This document shows, piece by piece, positions 16,684 through 24,391 of a stretch of 40,819 nt of DNA (positions are counted from its first letter, which is position 1; every line of letters begins with the position of its first letter). The stretch lies in contig CABHOW010000159.1 in assembly GCA_902168225.1 (NCBI GenBank), positions 1 through 40,819 of the forward strand. Reading direction: 5' to 3'. A program made the position numbers and the translations under genes. A model generated the notes under the pieces. The model worked only from the letters and a program-made list of their open reading frames with translations. It was not told the DNA's origin and made no database searches. This DNA is from an uncultured Flavihumibacter sp. Its GTDB lineage: Bacteria > Bacteroidota > Bacteroidia > Chitinophagales > Chitinophagaceae.

Positions 16684-19452
16684 ATGAGTAAAATTTATAC
16701 TCTTATCACAGCTTTATTAGTTCATTGCATTGTAACTGCACAATCAAAGCAACTAACTGTATTGCAAGTTCCCGGTAAGAATCAGTTTTGTAAAATTGAT
16801 GAAAAAGGTATATCCATACTGCCTAGCGGACGGTTTGTTACACCAGCGGGTGACATGATTCGTATTTCGCACGATCCATTTGGTTTGGCTATTTCGCCGG
16901 ATGGCAAAAAGGCAGTAACCCTGCATAACGGCGTATTTACTGTTATTGATATTGCAACAATGGAAGATACGCGTGTGCCCAGCTACAATAAGAAAATAAC
17001 TTCACAATTGGCTCATCAACCACTTGCTGAAACTTCTTTTTCTAATGATTCTATGAAACAAAGAGTTATCCCTTCACCCATTCCGGAAGGCTCTTTTCTA
17101 GGTGTGGCATTTGCAGCAGATTCTAAAACCGTTTATTTAAGTGGTGGCGATAATGGGGCTGTTATTGTATATGATATTGAACATTTTAAAAAAATTGACT
17201 CTATTAGCCTTAATGGTAAAGTAAACAATATTGATTTTGAAGACAGTTTTACCTCCGATTTGTTATTGCATAACGACGAGTTGTTGATTTTAGACCGGGG
17301 TAATTTTCGCCTTGTACGTTATAGCTTATCAGCAAAAAAAATTACGGCTTCAATACCAGCTGGGCGTCAACCATTTGGCTTAGCTATCAGTGCAGATAAA
17401 ACCATGGCTTTTGTAGCCAATGTGGGTACTTACGCCTATCCTTTGGTTAAAGGGGCTACAAAAACTAATTATGATTCTTTGATGATTCCTTATCATCCTT
17501 ATGGCGATAACACAAAAGAATCCAGAAAGGGCACTACTGTTGAAGGAAGAGAAATACCGGGTGTTGGTAGCCCTAATGCACCTGAAGCTATGAGCGTTTT
17601 CACCATTAATTTAGCTACTAATAAAGTAGTTGATAAATTTAAAACAGGTTATCAGGTAGGTGAAATGATTGAAGAGGTAGAGGTTGTTGGTGGTGCAAGT
17701 CCTAACTCTATTGCTGTTGGTAAACGTTATGCGTATGTAACTAACGCCACTAACGATAATATTTCTATCATTAATTATAAACTACATAAAATAGTAGGTC
17801 ATATCGATATCAAAGTTGATCCGAGAATTGATAAGTATAGAGGGTTATTACCTTTCGGTATTACATTGAGTAGAGATGAAAAAACGCTGTATGTAGCTTT
17901 ACTGGGTTTTAATGCCATTGTGGTAATTGATGTTCCTACTAAAAAAACTAAAGGACTGATTCCAACAGGGTGGGGGCCAACAAGAGTTCAACTCAGTAAA
18001 GATGAGCAAACATTATATGTGATTTCTTGTAGAGGGTTAGGTGCAGGTCCGAATGGTGGCGCCAATTTTAAAGCGCCTATTCAAGGTACTTATATAGGAG
18101 ATATTCAATTAGGTAGTTTTCAAAAAATTAAAATGCCATCAACGGAAACATTAGCTACCTATACAAACCAAGTAATCAATAATACTTTTGAAGTAACAAC
18201 AGCAGAAGATGATGCCTCCAATCCACTACCGGTATTGCCCGGTTCCAGTAAAAGTCCTATCAAATATATTGTATACATTACTAAAGAAAATAGAACTTAT
18301 GATGAGGTATTTGGACAATTAACAAATGCTAATGGTGATAGCACATTAGCGAAATTTGGGGTTAACTGTGAGTATACTTTGCCAGACTCCTCAAGAACCA
18401 AATTTAAAAACCTGCGCGTATCACCTAATCATCATAAGGTGGCAAAATCTTTCTCCTTTAGTGATAATTTTTATTGTGATAGTGATGCTTCTATTCATGG
18501 GCATCATTGGATGCTGGGTGTTGTACCGAATGAGTGGGTGGAAGCTAATTCAGATGTTTCAAAAACTACAAAATTATTTTCAAAAGCACCCGGTCGTCGT
18601 TTCCCGGGTTCAACAGGCAGTATGGACCCTGAGGATTATGCCGAGATCGGTGGTTTGTGGGAAGCATTGGAAAGAAAGCATATCAATTTTTACAATTTCG
18701 GTGAAGCTAATGAAACTGCTCATGTACGCGAAGAATGGATAGATACTGCAACAGGTGCCGCTCATGGTGTAATGGTACCCATGCAAAAAGCCTTATTTAC
18801 GCGTACAAGCCATAATTATGCAGGATTTAACATGAATATCCCTGATCAGTTTCGTATGAAACAGTTTGAAGAAGAATTTACTAAAAAGTGGCTAAAAGGT
18901 AGTCAATTAATGCCTTCTTTAATTACCATGCAGGTACCAAATGATCATGGCGCGGGTATCAGACCACAGGATGGGTATACCTATCGCTCATCTTTTATGG
19001 CAGATAATGATTTAGCAGTTGGTAGAATATTACATTTCCTTTCTCGTACAAAGTATTGGAAAAATATGTTGGTTATTATAACGGAAGACGACCCTCAAGG
19101 TGGCGTAGATCATATTGATGCACATCGTAGTATTTTAATGATGGCAGGTCCATATGTAAAGAGGGGTTATGTTAGTCATACGCATGCGAATTTTGGTTCG
19201 ATACTAAAAACTATTTATAATATTTTGGGAGTACCTTATGTAAATCAATATGATATCACAGCTTCATTATTGCAAGATTTTTTCACTAATAAGCCCGACT
19301 TTACTCCTTATACACTTGAACTTCATGATGATCGTATTTTTGATGTTGATAAAGCTATGAAGAAGTTTAAGCAACCGATTGATTGGCGAAAAATAATGCA
19401 AGGACCGGCGATGGATAATGCTGTAGAAATTAAAAAAAGCTTTAATAAATAA
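16684..19452 (+). CDS. Exported bifunctional YncE-type beta-propeller / phosphoesterase (alkaline phosphatase superfamily)
   Basis: The 922-residue protein has a signal peptide (residues 1-19, ending VTAQ). About residues 35-480 form a YncE-like seven-bladed propeller, with repeats such as DPFGLAISPDGKKAVTLHNG, QPFGLAISADKTMAFVANVG and ILPFGITLSRDEKTLYVALL-like strands. From about 525 on comes a PF04185-type phosphoesterase domain: YITKENRTYDEVFGQL (metal-binding Glu/Asn), NFYCDSDASIHGHHW, IITEDDPQGGVDHIDAHRS and GPYVKRGYVSHTH. PF04185 includes phospholipase C and acid phosphatases, so release of a head group from a phospho- or phosphonolipid in the periplasm is a fair guess. It begins after the susD terminator and ends 11 bases before the HAD gene, heading the catabolic run. 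Confidence 0.88.
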   Translation: MSKIYTLITALLVHCIVTAQSKQLTVLQVPGKNQFCKIDEKGISILPSGRFVTPAGDMIRISHDPFGLAISPDGKKAVTLHNGVFTVIDIATMEDTRVPSYNKKITSQLAHQPLAETSFSNDSMKQRVIPSPIPEGSFLGVAFAADSKTVYLSGGDNGAVIVYDIEHFKKIDSISLNGKVNNIDFEDSFTSDLLLHNDELLILDRGNFRLVRYSLSAKKITASIPAGRQPFGLAISADKTMAFVANVGTYAYPLVKGATKTNYDSLMIPYHPYGDNTKESRKGTTVEGREIPGVGSPNAPEAMSVFTINLATNKVVDKFKTGYQVGEMIEEVEVVGGASPNSIAVGKRYAYVTNATNDNISIINYKLHKIVGHIDIKVDPRIDKYRGLLPFGITLSRDEKTLYVALLGFNAIVVIDVPTKKTKGLIPTGWGPTRVQLSKDEQTLYVISCRGLGAGPNGGANFKAPIQGTYIGDIQLGSFQKIKMPSTETLATYTNQVINNTFEVTTAEDDASNPLPVLPGSSKSPIKYIVYITKENRTYDEVFGQLTNANGDSTLAKFGVNCEYTLPDSSRTKFKNLRVSPNHHKVAKSFSFSDNFYCDSDASIHGHHWMLGVVPNEWVEANSDVSKTTKLFSKAPGRRFPGSTGSMDPEDYAEIGGLWEALERKHINFYNFGEANETAHVREEWIDTATGAAHGVMVPMQKALFTRTSHNYAGFNMNIPDQFRMKQFEEEFTKKWLKGSQLMPSLITMQVPNDHGAGIRPQDGYTYRSSFMADNDLAVGRILHFLSRTKYWKNMLVIITEDDPQGGVDHIDAHRSILMMAGPYVKRGYVSHTHANFGSILKTIYNILGVPYVNQYDITASLLQDFFTNKPDFTPYTLELHDDRIFDVDKAMKKFKQPIDWRKIMQGPAMDNAVEIKKSFNK

Positions 19453-19463
19453 ATCGATTATCA

Positions 19464-20189
19464 ATGATAAGAATGGTCGTATTTGATATGGCAGGTACAA
19501 CGATCGATGAAGATAATGTTGTATATAAAACGCTGCATCAGTCAATTCTTGAGGTTAATATAGATGTTACATTAGAGAATGTATTATTACATGGTGCCGG
19601 TAAGGAAAAAAAGGAAGCAATCAAAGATATCTTACTGGCCAATGGTATAACAAGTACTGAAATAATCCACAATACTTTTAATAATTTTTCAGAACGCTTA
19701 GCGGATGCCTATAGCATATTACCGCTTAAAGAGCAAATGGGTGCTTTAGCATTATTTACTGCTTTACGGCAAATGGATGTGAAAGTGGTTTTAAATACAG
19801 GGTATAGTAAACAGACGGCCGAACTTATTTTAAAGAAACTTGGTTGGCAGGTTGGTACACAAATCGATTGGTTAGTAACAGCTTCTGATGTGCCCAATAG
19901 CAGGCCATTTCCGGATATGATATTGCTTGCTATGCAGCATTTTGGGATCATAAATGCAAAAGAAGTAGTAAAAGTTGGGGATTCAATTATTGATATTGAA
20001 GAAGGTAAAAATGCCGGTTGTGGGTTATCCATAGGAATAACTACGGGAGCTCATAATGTAGCTCAATTACAGTCTGCAAAACCCGATTATATTATTAATG
20101 ACCTTATGGCCTTATGGCCTTTAATTCAAGCTGAAAACAGTCAATCACAAAAAAATTATAATGATGAAAAAAATACAATCATTACTTAA
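19464..20189 (+). CDS. Phosphonatase-like HAD hydrolase (TIGR03351/HpnX-type)
   Basis: The 241-residue HAD enzyme carries the hallmarks of phosphonatases rather than ordinary HADs. Motif I is FDMAGTT with nucleophile Asp8 and alanine at +2, where most HADs have a second aspartate. The cap has HGAGKEKKEAI with Lys47 placed like the Schiff-base lysine of PhnX. The usual motif III lysine is an arginine (SRPFPDMILLAM). Motif IV is VGDSIIDIEEGKNAGC. The expected reaction is hydrolytic C-P cleavage of phosphonoacetaldehyde or a hydroxylated analogue to an aldehyde plus phosphate. The FAD oxidoreductase at 23217-24362 is the known genomic companion of this family and could supply the aldehyde. The 3' end overlaps the next gene by 29 bases. 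It is distinct from true PhnX, so the substrate is inferred. Confidence 0.88.
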   Translation: MIRMVVFDMAGTTIDEDNVVYKTLHQSILEVNIDVTLENVLLHGAGKEKKEAIKDILLANGITSTEIIHNTFNNFSERLADAYSILPLKEQMGALALFTALRQMDVKVVLNTGYSKQTAELILKKLGWQVGTQIDWLVTASDVPNSRPFPDMILLAMQHFGIINAKEVVKVGDSIIDIEEGKNAGCGLSIGITTGAHNVAQLQSAKPDYIINDLMALWPLIQAENSQSQKNYNDEKNTIIT

Positions 20190-21249
20190 GGTGTTATCCT
20201 TCATTAGTTTTATAAACATAGCACATGCGCAGCAGAAAACAGAAAATATAGTGATTGTTACGCTGGATGGCATGCGCTGGCAGGAAGTGTTTGGTGGTGC
20301 AGATGCAGCTATCCTAAAAAATAAGAATTATACGAAAGATAGTGTTGGAACTAGTATTTCTTTCTGGGCAAATGATATTAATGAAAGACGCCAAAAGCTG
20401 TTTCCTTTTTTATGGGGAACCATAGCTACGAAGGGTCAGTTATATGGTAACAGGTGGAAGGGTAGTGAGGTAAACAATGCTAATCGGTATAAATTTTCTT
20501 ATCCCGGATACAATGAGATTTTTGCAGGTTACCCTGATACATTGGTAAACAGTAATGCTAAAATCTGGAATAAAAATATTAATGTTCTTGAGTTCATTAA
20601 CCAGCAAAAAAACTATCAAGGAAAAGTAGCAGTATTTTCAACTTGGGATGTTTTCCCCTATATCTTAAATACCAAGCGTAGTGGTCTGTATGTAAATGCC
20701 GATGTAGATACACTGAAATTTAATAATAGTGCGCTACAATTAATAAATGATATACAATTCTTGACCGCAAAACCAATTGGCGTTAGACCTGATGTGATAA
20801 CATATTTCGCAGCAAGGGAATACATGAAGGCTTACCAACCAAAAGTTTTATATATCGCTTTTGATGAAACAGATGATTTTGCACATGGAGGCGAGTACGA
20901 CCAATACTTAAAATCTGCTCATGCAGAAGATGCCATGATTGCTGATTTGTGGCAGTATGTACAATCTTCTCCTATATATAAAAATAAAACAACCTTGATA
21001 ATTACTTGCGATCACGGTAGAGGTGATAAGGTAAAAGATAATTGGCGTCATCATGGTCAAAAAATTGAAGATGCAGGACAAATATGGATAGCAGCAATAG
21101 GCCCTGATACAGCACCGCTTGGTGAAGCAAAAGCTAATAGTATACTATACCAAGAGCAATTGGCAGCCACGTTTGCTAAATTACTAGGGTTCACATTTAC
21201 GACTGATCATCCTGTGGCTGAACCGATTACATCGATACTTAAAAAATAG
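20161..21249 (+). CDS. Exported alkaline-phosphatase-superfamily hydrolase
   Basis: The 362-residue protein has a signal peptide ending near IAHAQQ (residues 1-24). Alkaline-phosphatase-superfamily metal sites are visible: VTLDGMRWQEVFGGAD near the N-terminus, SYPGYNEIFAGYPD in the region that carries the nucleophile, FDETDDFAHGGEYDQY (Asp and His), TCDHGRGD and WRHHG near the C-terminus. In Bacteroidota such proteins are often labelled phosphoglyceromutase-like or type I phosphodiesterase. The superfamily also includes PhnA (phosphonoacetate hydrolase) and phosphonate monoester hydrolases, which fits this neighbourhood, but the signal peptide puts this one in the periplasm. It overlaps the HAD gene by 29 bases. 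Best reading: a periplasmic phosphate/phosphonate ester hydrolase of unknown exact substrate. Confidence 0.82.
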   Translation: MMKKIQSLLKVLSFISFINIAHAQQKTENIVIVTLDGMRWQEVFGGADAAILKNKNYTKDSVGTSISFWANDINERRQKLFPFLWGTIATKGQLYGNRWKGSEVNNANRYKFSYPGYNEIFAGYPDTLVNSNAKIWNKNINVLEFINQQKNYQGKVAVFSTWDVFPYILNTKRSGLYVNADVDTLKFNNSALQLINDIQFLTAKPIGVRPDVITYFAAREYMKAYQPKVLYIAFDETDDFAHGGEYDQYLKSAHAEDAMIADLWQYVQSSPIYKNKTTLIITCDHGRGDKVKDNWRHHGQKIEDAGQIWIAAIGPDTAPLGEAKANSILYQEQLAATFAKLLGFTFTTDHPVAEPITSILKK

Positions 21250-21295
21250 TTTTCTAATAAACGCTATTCGCAACAAACTTCAAACACATTATGAA

Positions 21296-21904
21296 ATGAC
21301 TTATATTGAATTACAAAAAAATATCGAAACAATTGCTGATGAAATTATTTCATTGTATGAGCAATTTGGCAGTGAAGATTATATTGGTGAGCCGGTATCA
21401 CAAATTGAGCACATGTGTCAATCTGCTGAGCTTGCAGAAGCTAATGGGGCTGATAGGGATACTATTTTAGCTGCTTTTTTACATGATATTGGACATTTGT
21501 ATGAGTTTGCTCAACCCAAAGAAGGTGTGGTACATATGGATACATTTGGCGTTGTTGATCATGAGAAACTGGGTGCGGATTATCTGCTCAGCAAAGGCTT
21601 TTCTGAAAATGTAGCAAAAATGGTAGCGAGCCATGTAAATGCAAAACGTTACCTCACATTTAAATATCCGGAGTACTACGATTTATTATCTGAAGCCAGT
21701 AAAAATACATTGCTGCATCAAGGCGGTATTATGACTGAGCGGGAAGCAGCTATATTTGAAAGTGATCCTCTGCACCAAAAGTATATTGCATTACGTAAAT
21801 GGGATGAAAAAGCGAAGCTTGAGAAACAACCCCTACCGTCTCTAACGAAGTATCGATATATGATCATTATACATTTATTAGAGAATGCTTTACACAACTC
21901 CTAA
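21296..21904 (+). CDS. PhnZ-like HD-domain diiron oxygenase (phosphonate-associated HD protein)
   Basis: PhnZ is a mixed-valent diiron oxygenase that cleaves (R)-1-hydroxy-2-aminoethylphosphonate to glycine and phosphate. This 202-residue protein carries H39, H63-D64, H67, H89, H113 and D170, which match the spacing of the PhnZ iron ligands and second-shell residues as I recall them (H34, H58-D59, H62, H80, H104, D161: offset 5, then 9). The substrate-gating pair Tyr and Glu of PhnZ (Y24, E27) is also present as Y29 and E32 in DYIGEPVSQIEH, and a lysine follows the last histidine pair at K117. The HD core reads AFLHDIGHL. No signal peptide, so cytoplasmic. It starts 46 bases after the alkaline-phosphatase gene and 12 bases before the permease. 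A two-codon frame (ATG AAA TGA) overlaps its start. The partner dioxygenase PhnY is not in the window. Confidence 0.87.
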   Translation: MTYIELQKNIETIADEIISLYEQFGSEDYIGEPVSQIEHMCQSAELAEANGADRDTILAAFLHDIGHLYEFAQPKEGVVHMDTFGVVDHEKLGADYLLSKGFSENVAKMVASHVNAKRYLTFKYPEYYDLLSEASKNTLLHQGGIMTEREAAIFESDPLHQKYIALRKWDEKAKLEKQPLPSLTKYRYMIIIHLLENALHNS

Positions 21905-21916
21905 GTATTAACCATT

Positions 21917-23227
21917 ATGCAAACACAATTACTAGGTGTGAAGCAAGAAAATTTTAAGCAATGGTTAGCCAGAATGCCTTTGGGGGCTGTATGTGTAATG
22001 TCTTTTAGTGCTTTTACTATTTATTCATGTATGTATGGTTTTAGAAAACCCTATACTGTAGCCACATATACAAACACTTATTTTCTTGGTATTTCTTACA
22101 AAGTTTGTTTAGTAGTTGCTCAGGTATTGGGTTATATGCTCAGTAAATTCATCGGAATAAGGTTTATTTCTGCTATGCAGCCTGCTAAAAGAGCTTATTT
22201 CATTATTTTGTTTATAGGTTTGGCATGGTTATCATTATTAGGTTTTGCAGTGATACCTGCACCTTATAATATCATATGTATGTTTCTTAATGGCTTGCCA
22301 TTAGGATTGGTTTTCGGTTTGGTTTTTGGTTTTTTGGAAGGAAGAAGAACTACTGAAATTATGGGTGCATTTTTAGCTTCCAGTTTCATTTTTGCATCGG
22401 GATTAGCCAAATCCATTGGTAAGTGGTTATTACTGCAATGGCATATCACAGACTGGTGGATGCCTTTTTTTGCAGGATTATTTTTTGTATTTCCATTACT
22501 TGTAGCCGTATGGCTCATCCAGCAAGTACCCGCACCTTCAAAGGAGGATATTGCACATAGAACAGAGCGATACCCCATGACTAAAGCTGAAAGGATGGCT
22601 TTTATAAAAACCTTTGGTCGCGCTATAACACCTGTGGTAATAGCCTATGGTACTTTTACCATAGTGCGTGATTTTTGTGAAGATTTTTCAAATGAACTAT
22701 GGATAGAAACAGGCTATGAAAACAATGCCGGTATTTTTGCCAAAATGAGCACCAATGTGTCGCTTATGGTATTAATCATTGTGGGATGTTTTTTTTTAAT
22801 AAAGAACAATTATAAAGCATTCGTAGCTACTCACTATATTGTCATTTTTGGCCTTATACTTTCTGCTATAGTTACCTGGTTGCATGCATCTCATCTCCTA
22901 TCACCAATAACTTGGATGCTCCTAAGTACCACGGGTATTTATCTGGCCTATCTGCCTTTTAACTGTCTATATTTCGAACGTATGTTATCAACTTATAAGA
23001 TAAGGGCCAATGTTGGGTTCGTAATGTACATTGCTGATGCATTTGGTTATTTGGGAACGGTAGCGGTATTATTAATCAAAGAATTTTTTTCTATCAAATA
23101 TAGTTGGGTCACCTTTTTTTCGGGTCTTTTCTATACTGCTTGTGTTGTAGGTACTTTATTAATTGCAGTAAGTCTTATTATTCATCATCGATTATTTAAA
23201 ATCATCTCATCTCGCCATGAAAAATAA
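21917..23227 (+). CDS. DUF5690-family MFS-type permease
   Basis: The 436-residue protein has about 12 hydrophobic segments and a short cytoplasmic N-terminus. The first loop, SCMYGFRKPYTVATY, recalls the conserved arginine region of organophosphate:phosphate antiporters such as GlpT and UhpT, although overall I place it in DUF5690, a Bacteroidota-rich family without an assigned substrate. It lies between the PhnZ-like gene (12 bases upstream) and the FAD oxidoreductase gene, which it overlaps by 11 bases, so it is almost certainly cotranslated with the phosphonate enzymes. The natural inference is inner-membrane uptake of an aminophosphonate. Confidence 0.82.
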   Translation: MQTQLLGVKQENFKQWLARMPLGAVCVMSFSAFTIYSCMYGFRKPYTVATYTNTYFLGISYKVCLVVAQVLGYMLSKFIGIRFISAMQPAKRAYFIILFIGLAWLSLLGFAVIPAPYNIICMFLNGLPLGLVFGLVFGFLEGRRTTEIMGAFLASSFIFASGLAKSIGKWLLLQWHITDWWMPFFAGLFFVFPLLVAVWLIQQVPAPSKEDIAHRTERYPMTKAERMAFIKTFGRAITPVVIAYGTFTIVRDFCEDFSNELWIETGYENNAGIFAKMSTNVSLMVLIIVGCFFLIKNNYKAFVATHYIVIFGLILSAIVTWLHASHLLSPITWMLLSTTGIYLAYLPFNCLYFERMLSTYKIRANVGFVMYIADAFGYLGTVAVLLIKEFFSIKYSWVTFFSGLFYTACVVGTLLIAVSLIIHHRLFKIISSRHEK

Positions 23228-24362
23228 TAAATCTGCTATTGTTGTGGGTGCAGGTATAGTTGGACTAGCAACTGCAAGATCATTAAGCTTAAGAGGGTTC
23301 GATGTTACGATCATAGAAAGAACGCAAAAGGCTGTTGGTGCATCTATAAGAAATTTTGGTATGCTTTGGCCTATTGGTCAGCCGGATGGAAAGTTATATG
23401 ATAGAGCACTTCGGAGTAAATCAATTTGGAAAGATATTGCGGATAGTATTGGGTTATGGTACGATGAGGTAGGTAGCTTACACTTGGCTCATCATCAAGA
23501 TGAATGGCAGGTATTACAAGAGCTTTATGAAAGTTTTAAACAAAATGGCAGGCCGGTTACACTCTTAGATAAACATACTATTTTAGAAAGATACAATGGT
23601 GTAAACGGTAATGGTTTATTAGGTGGGTTGTATAGCGATACAGAAACTATTGTAGATCCACGTGTGGCGATCCCTACCGTAGCCAAATATCTTGAGGAAT
23701 ATTTGGATGTTCAATTTATATGGGGGAAAGCTGTTACAAATATAACCAGTGGTAAAGTATGGATGGGTTCAGAAACCTTAGAGGCAGATATCATATGCGT
23801 ATGTAGTGGAGCAGATTTTGAAACCTTATATCCACAACAATTCCGACAGTTACCTATTACTAAGTGCAAATTGCAAATGTTACGATACATAGCAAATAAA
23901 GCAAATGATAGAATCGGCGTTTCATTATGTGGAGGTTTGTCATTAATTCACTATAACAGTTTCAAAGTATCTCCTTCACTACCAAAGCTAAAAGCAAGGT
24001 ATGAGGCAGAGCTTAGGGATTATTTACAATTGGGTATCCACGTAATGGTATCGCAAAATCATAAAGGTGAGCTAACGGTAGGTGATAGTCATGAATATGG
24101 GCTTACATTCGACCCTTTTGATAAAACATATATTAATAGTATGATCCTGAATTACCTGAATCAATTTGCCGTTACACATAATTGGCAACTAATTGATTCA
24201 TGGCATGGTATATACCCAAAAATGACGAATGGGGATACAGATGTTTTTTTACAGCCCGATAAAGATGTATATATTATTAATGGCTTAGGTGGTGCCGGTA
24301 TGACACTTAGTTTTGGCTTTGCAGAAGAATGTACACATCTTATTTCCGGGGACACGATTTAA
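23217..24362 (+). CDS. FAD-dependent amine oxidoreductase, HpnW/TIGR03364 type
   Basis: The 381-residue protein is a DAO-family flavoenzyme. It has an N-terminal dinucleotide fold VVGAGIVGLATARSLSLRG (residues 8-26), then GASIRNFGMLWPIGQPDGK, which is the signature I know from the TIGR03364 group, and a C-terminal FAD contact INGLGGAGMTLSFGFAEE. That group was defined by its pairing with phosphonatase-like HAD enzymes and is thought to oxidatively deaminate aminoalkylphosphonates; later work on FAD enzymes in phosphonate clusters supports release of phosphonoacetaldehyde from aminoethylphosphonates. Here it would take the place of the transaminase PhnW. Its start overlaps the permease gene by 11 bases, and its stop codon lies in the loop of an 18-bp hairpin. 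Confidence 0.88.
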   Translation: MKNNKSAIVVGAGIVGLATARSLSLRGFDVTIIERTQKAVGASIRNFGMLWPIGQPDGKLYDRALRSKSIWKDIADSIGLWYDEVGSLHLAHHQDEWQVLQELYESFKQNGRPVTLLDKHTILERYNGVNGNGLLGGLYSDTETIVDPRVAIPTVAKYLEEYLDVQFIWGKAVTNITSGKVWMGSETLEADIICVCSGADFETLYPQQFRQLPITKCKLQMLRYIANKANDRIGVSLCGGLSLIHYNSFKVSPSLPKLKARYEAELRDYLQLGIHVMVSQNHKGELTVGDSHEYGLTFDPFDKTYINSMILNYLNQFAVTHNWQLIDSWHGIYPKMTNGDTDVFLQPDKDVYIINGLGGAGMTLSFGFAEECTHLISGDTI

Positions 24363-24380
24363 CCGGAAATAAGATGTGTA
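24332..24380. terminator. Long perfect hairpin between convergent genes
   Basis: Positions 24332-24349 and 24363-24380 are perfect reverse complements (18-bp stem) around a 13-base loop that contains the stop codon of the FAD gene. The hairpin begins inside that gene and ends 12 bases before the etfA stop on the other strand. Neither side has a strong T-tract, but the position suggests a bidirectional terminator or an mRNA 3'-end stabiliser. Confidence 0.7.
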
Positions 24381-24391
24381 GATAAGTTACA

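Noticed and set aside
18356..18742. 128-codon open frame on the plus strand inside the YncE/phosphoesterase gene
   Set aside because: Out-of-frame shadow of a conserved domain; the sequence resembles no protein family.
21291..21299. Two-codon frame ATG AAA TGA overlapping the start of the PhnZ-like gene
   Set aside because: Could be a translational coupling device, but such short frames are common by chance and no ribosome-binding evidence supports it.
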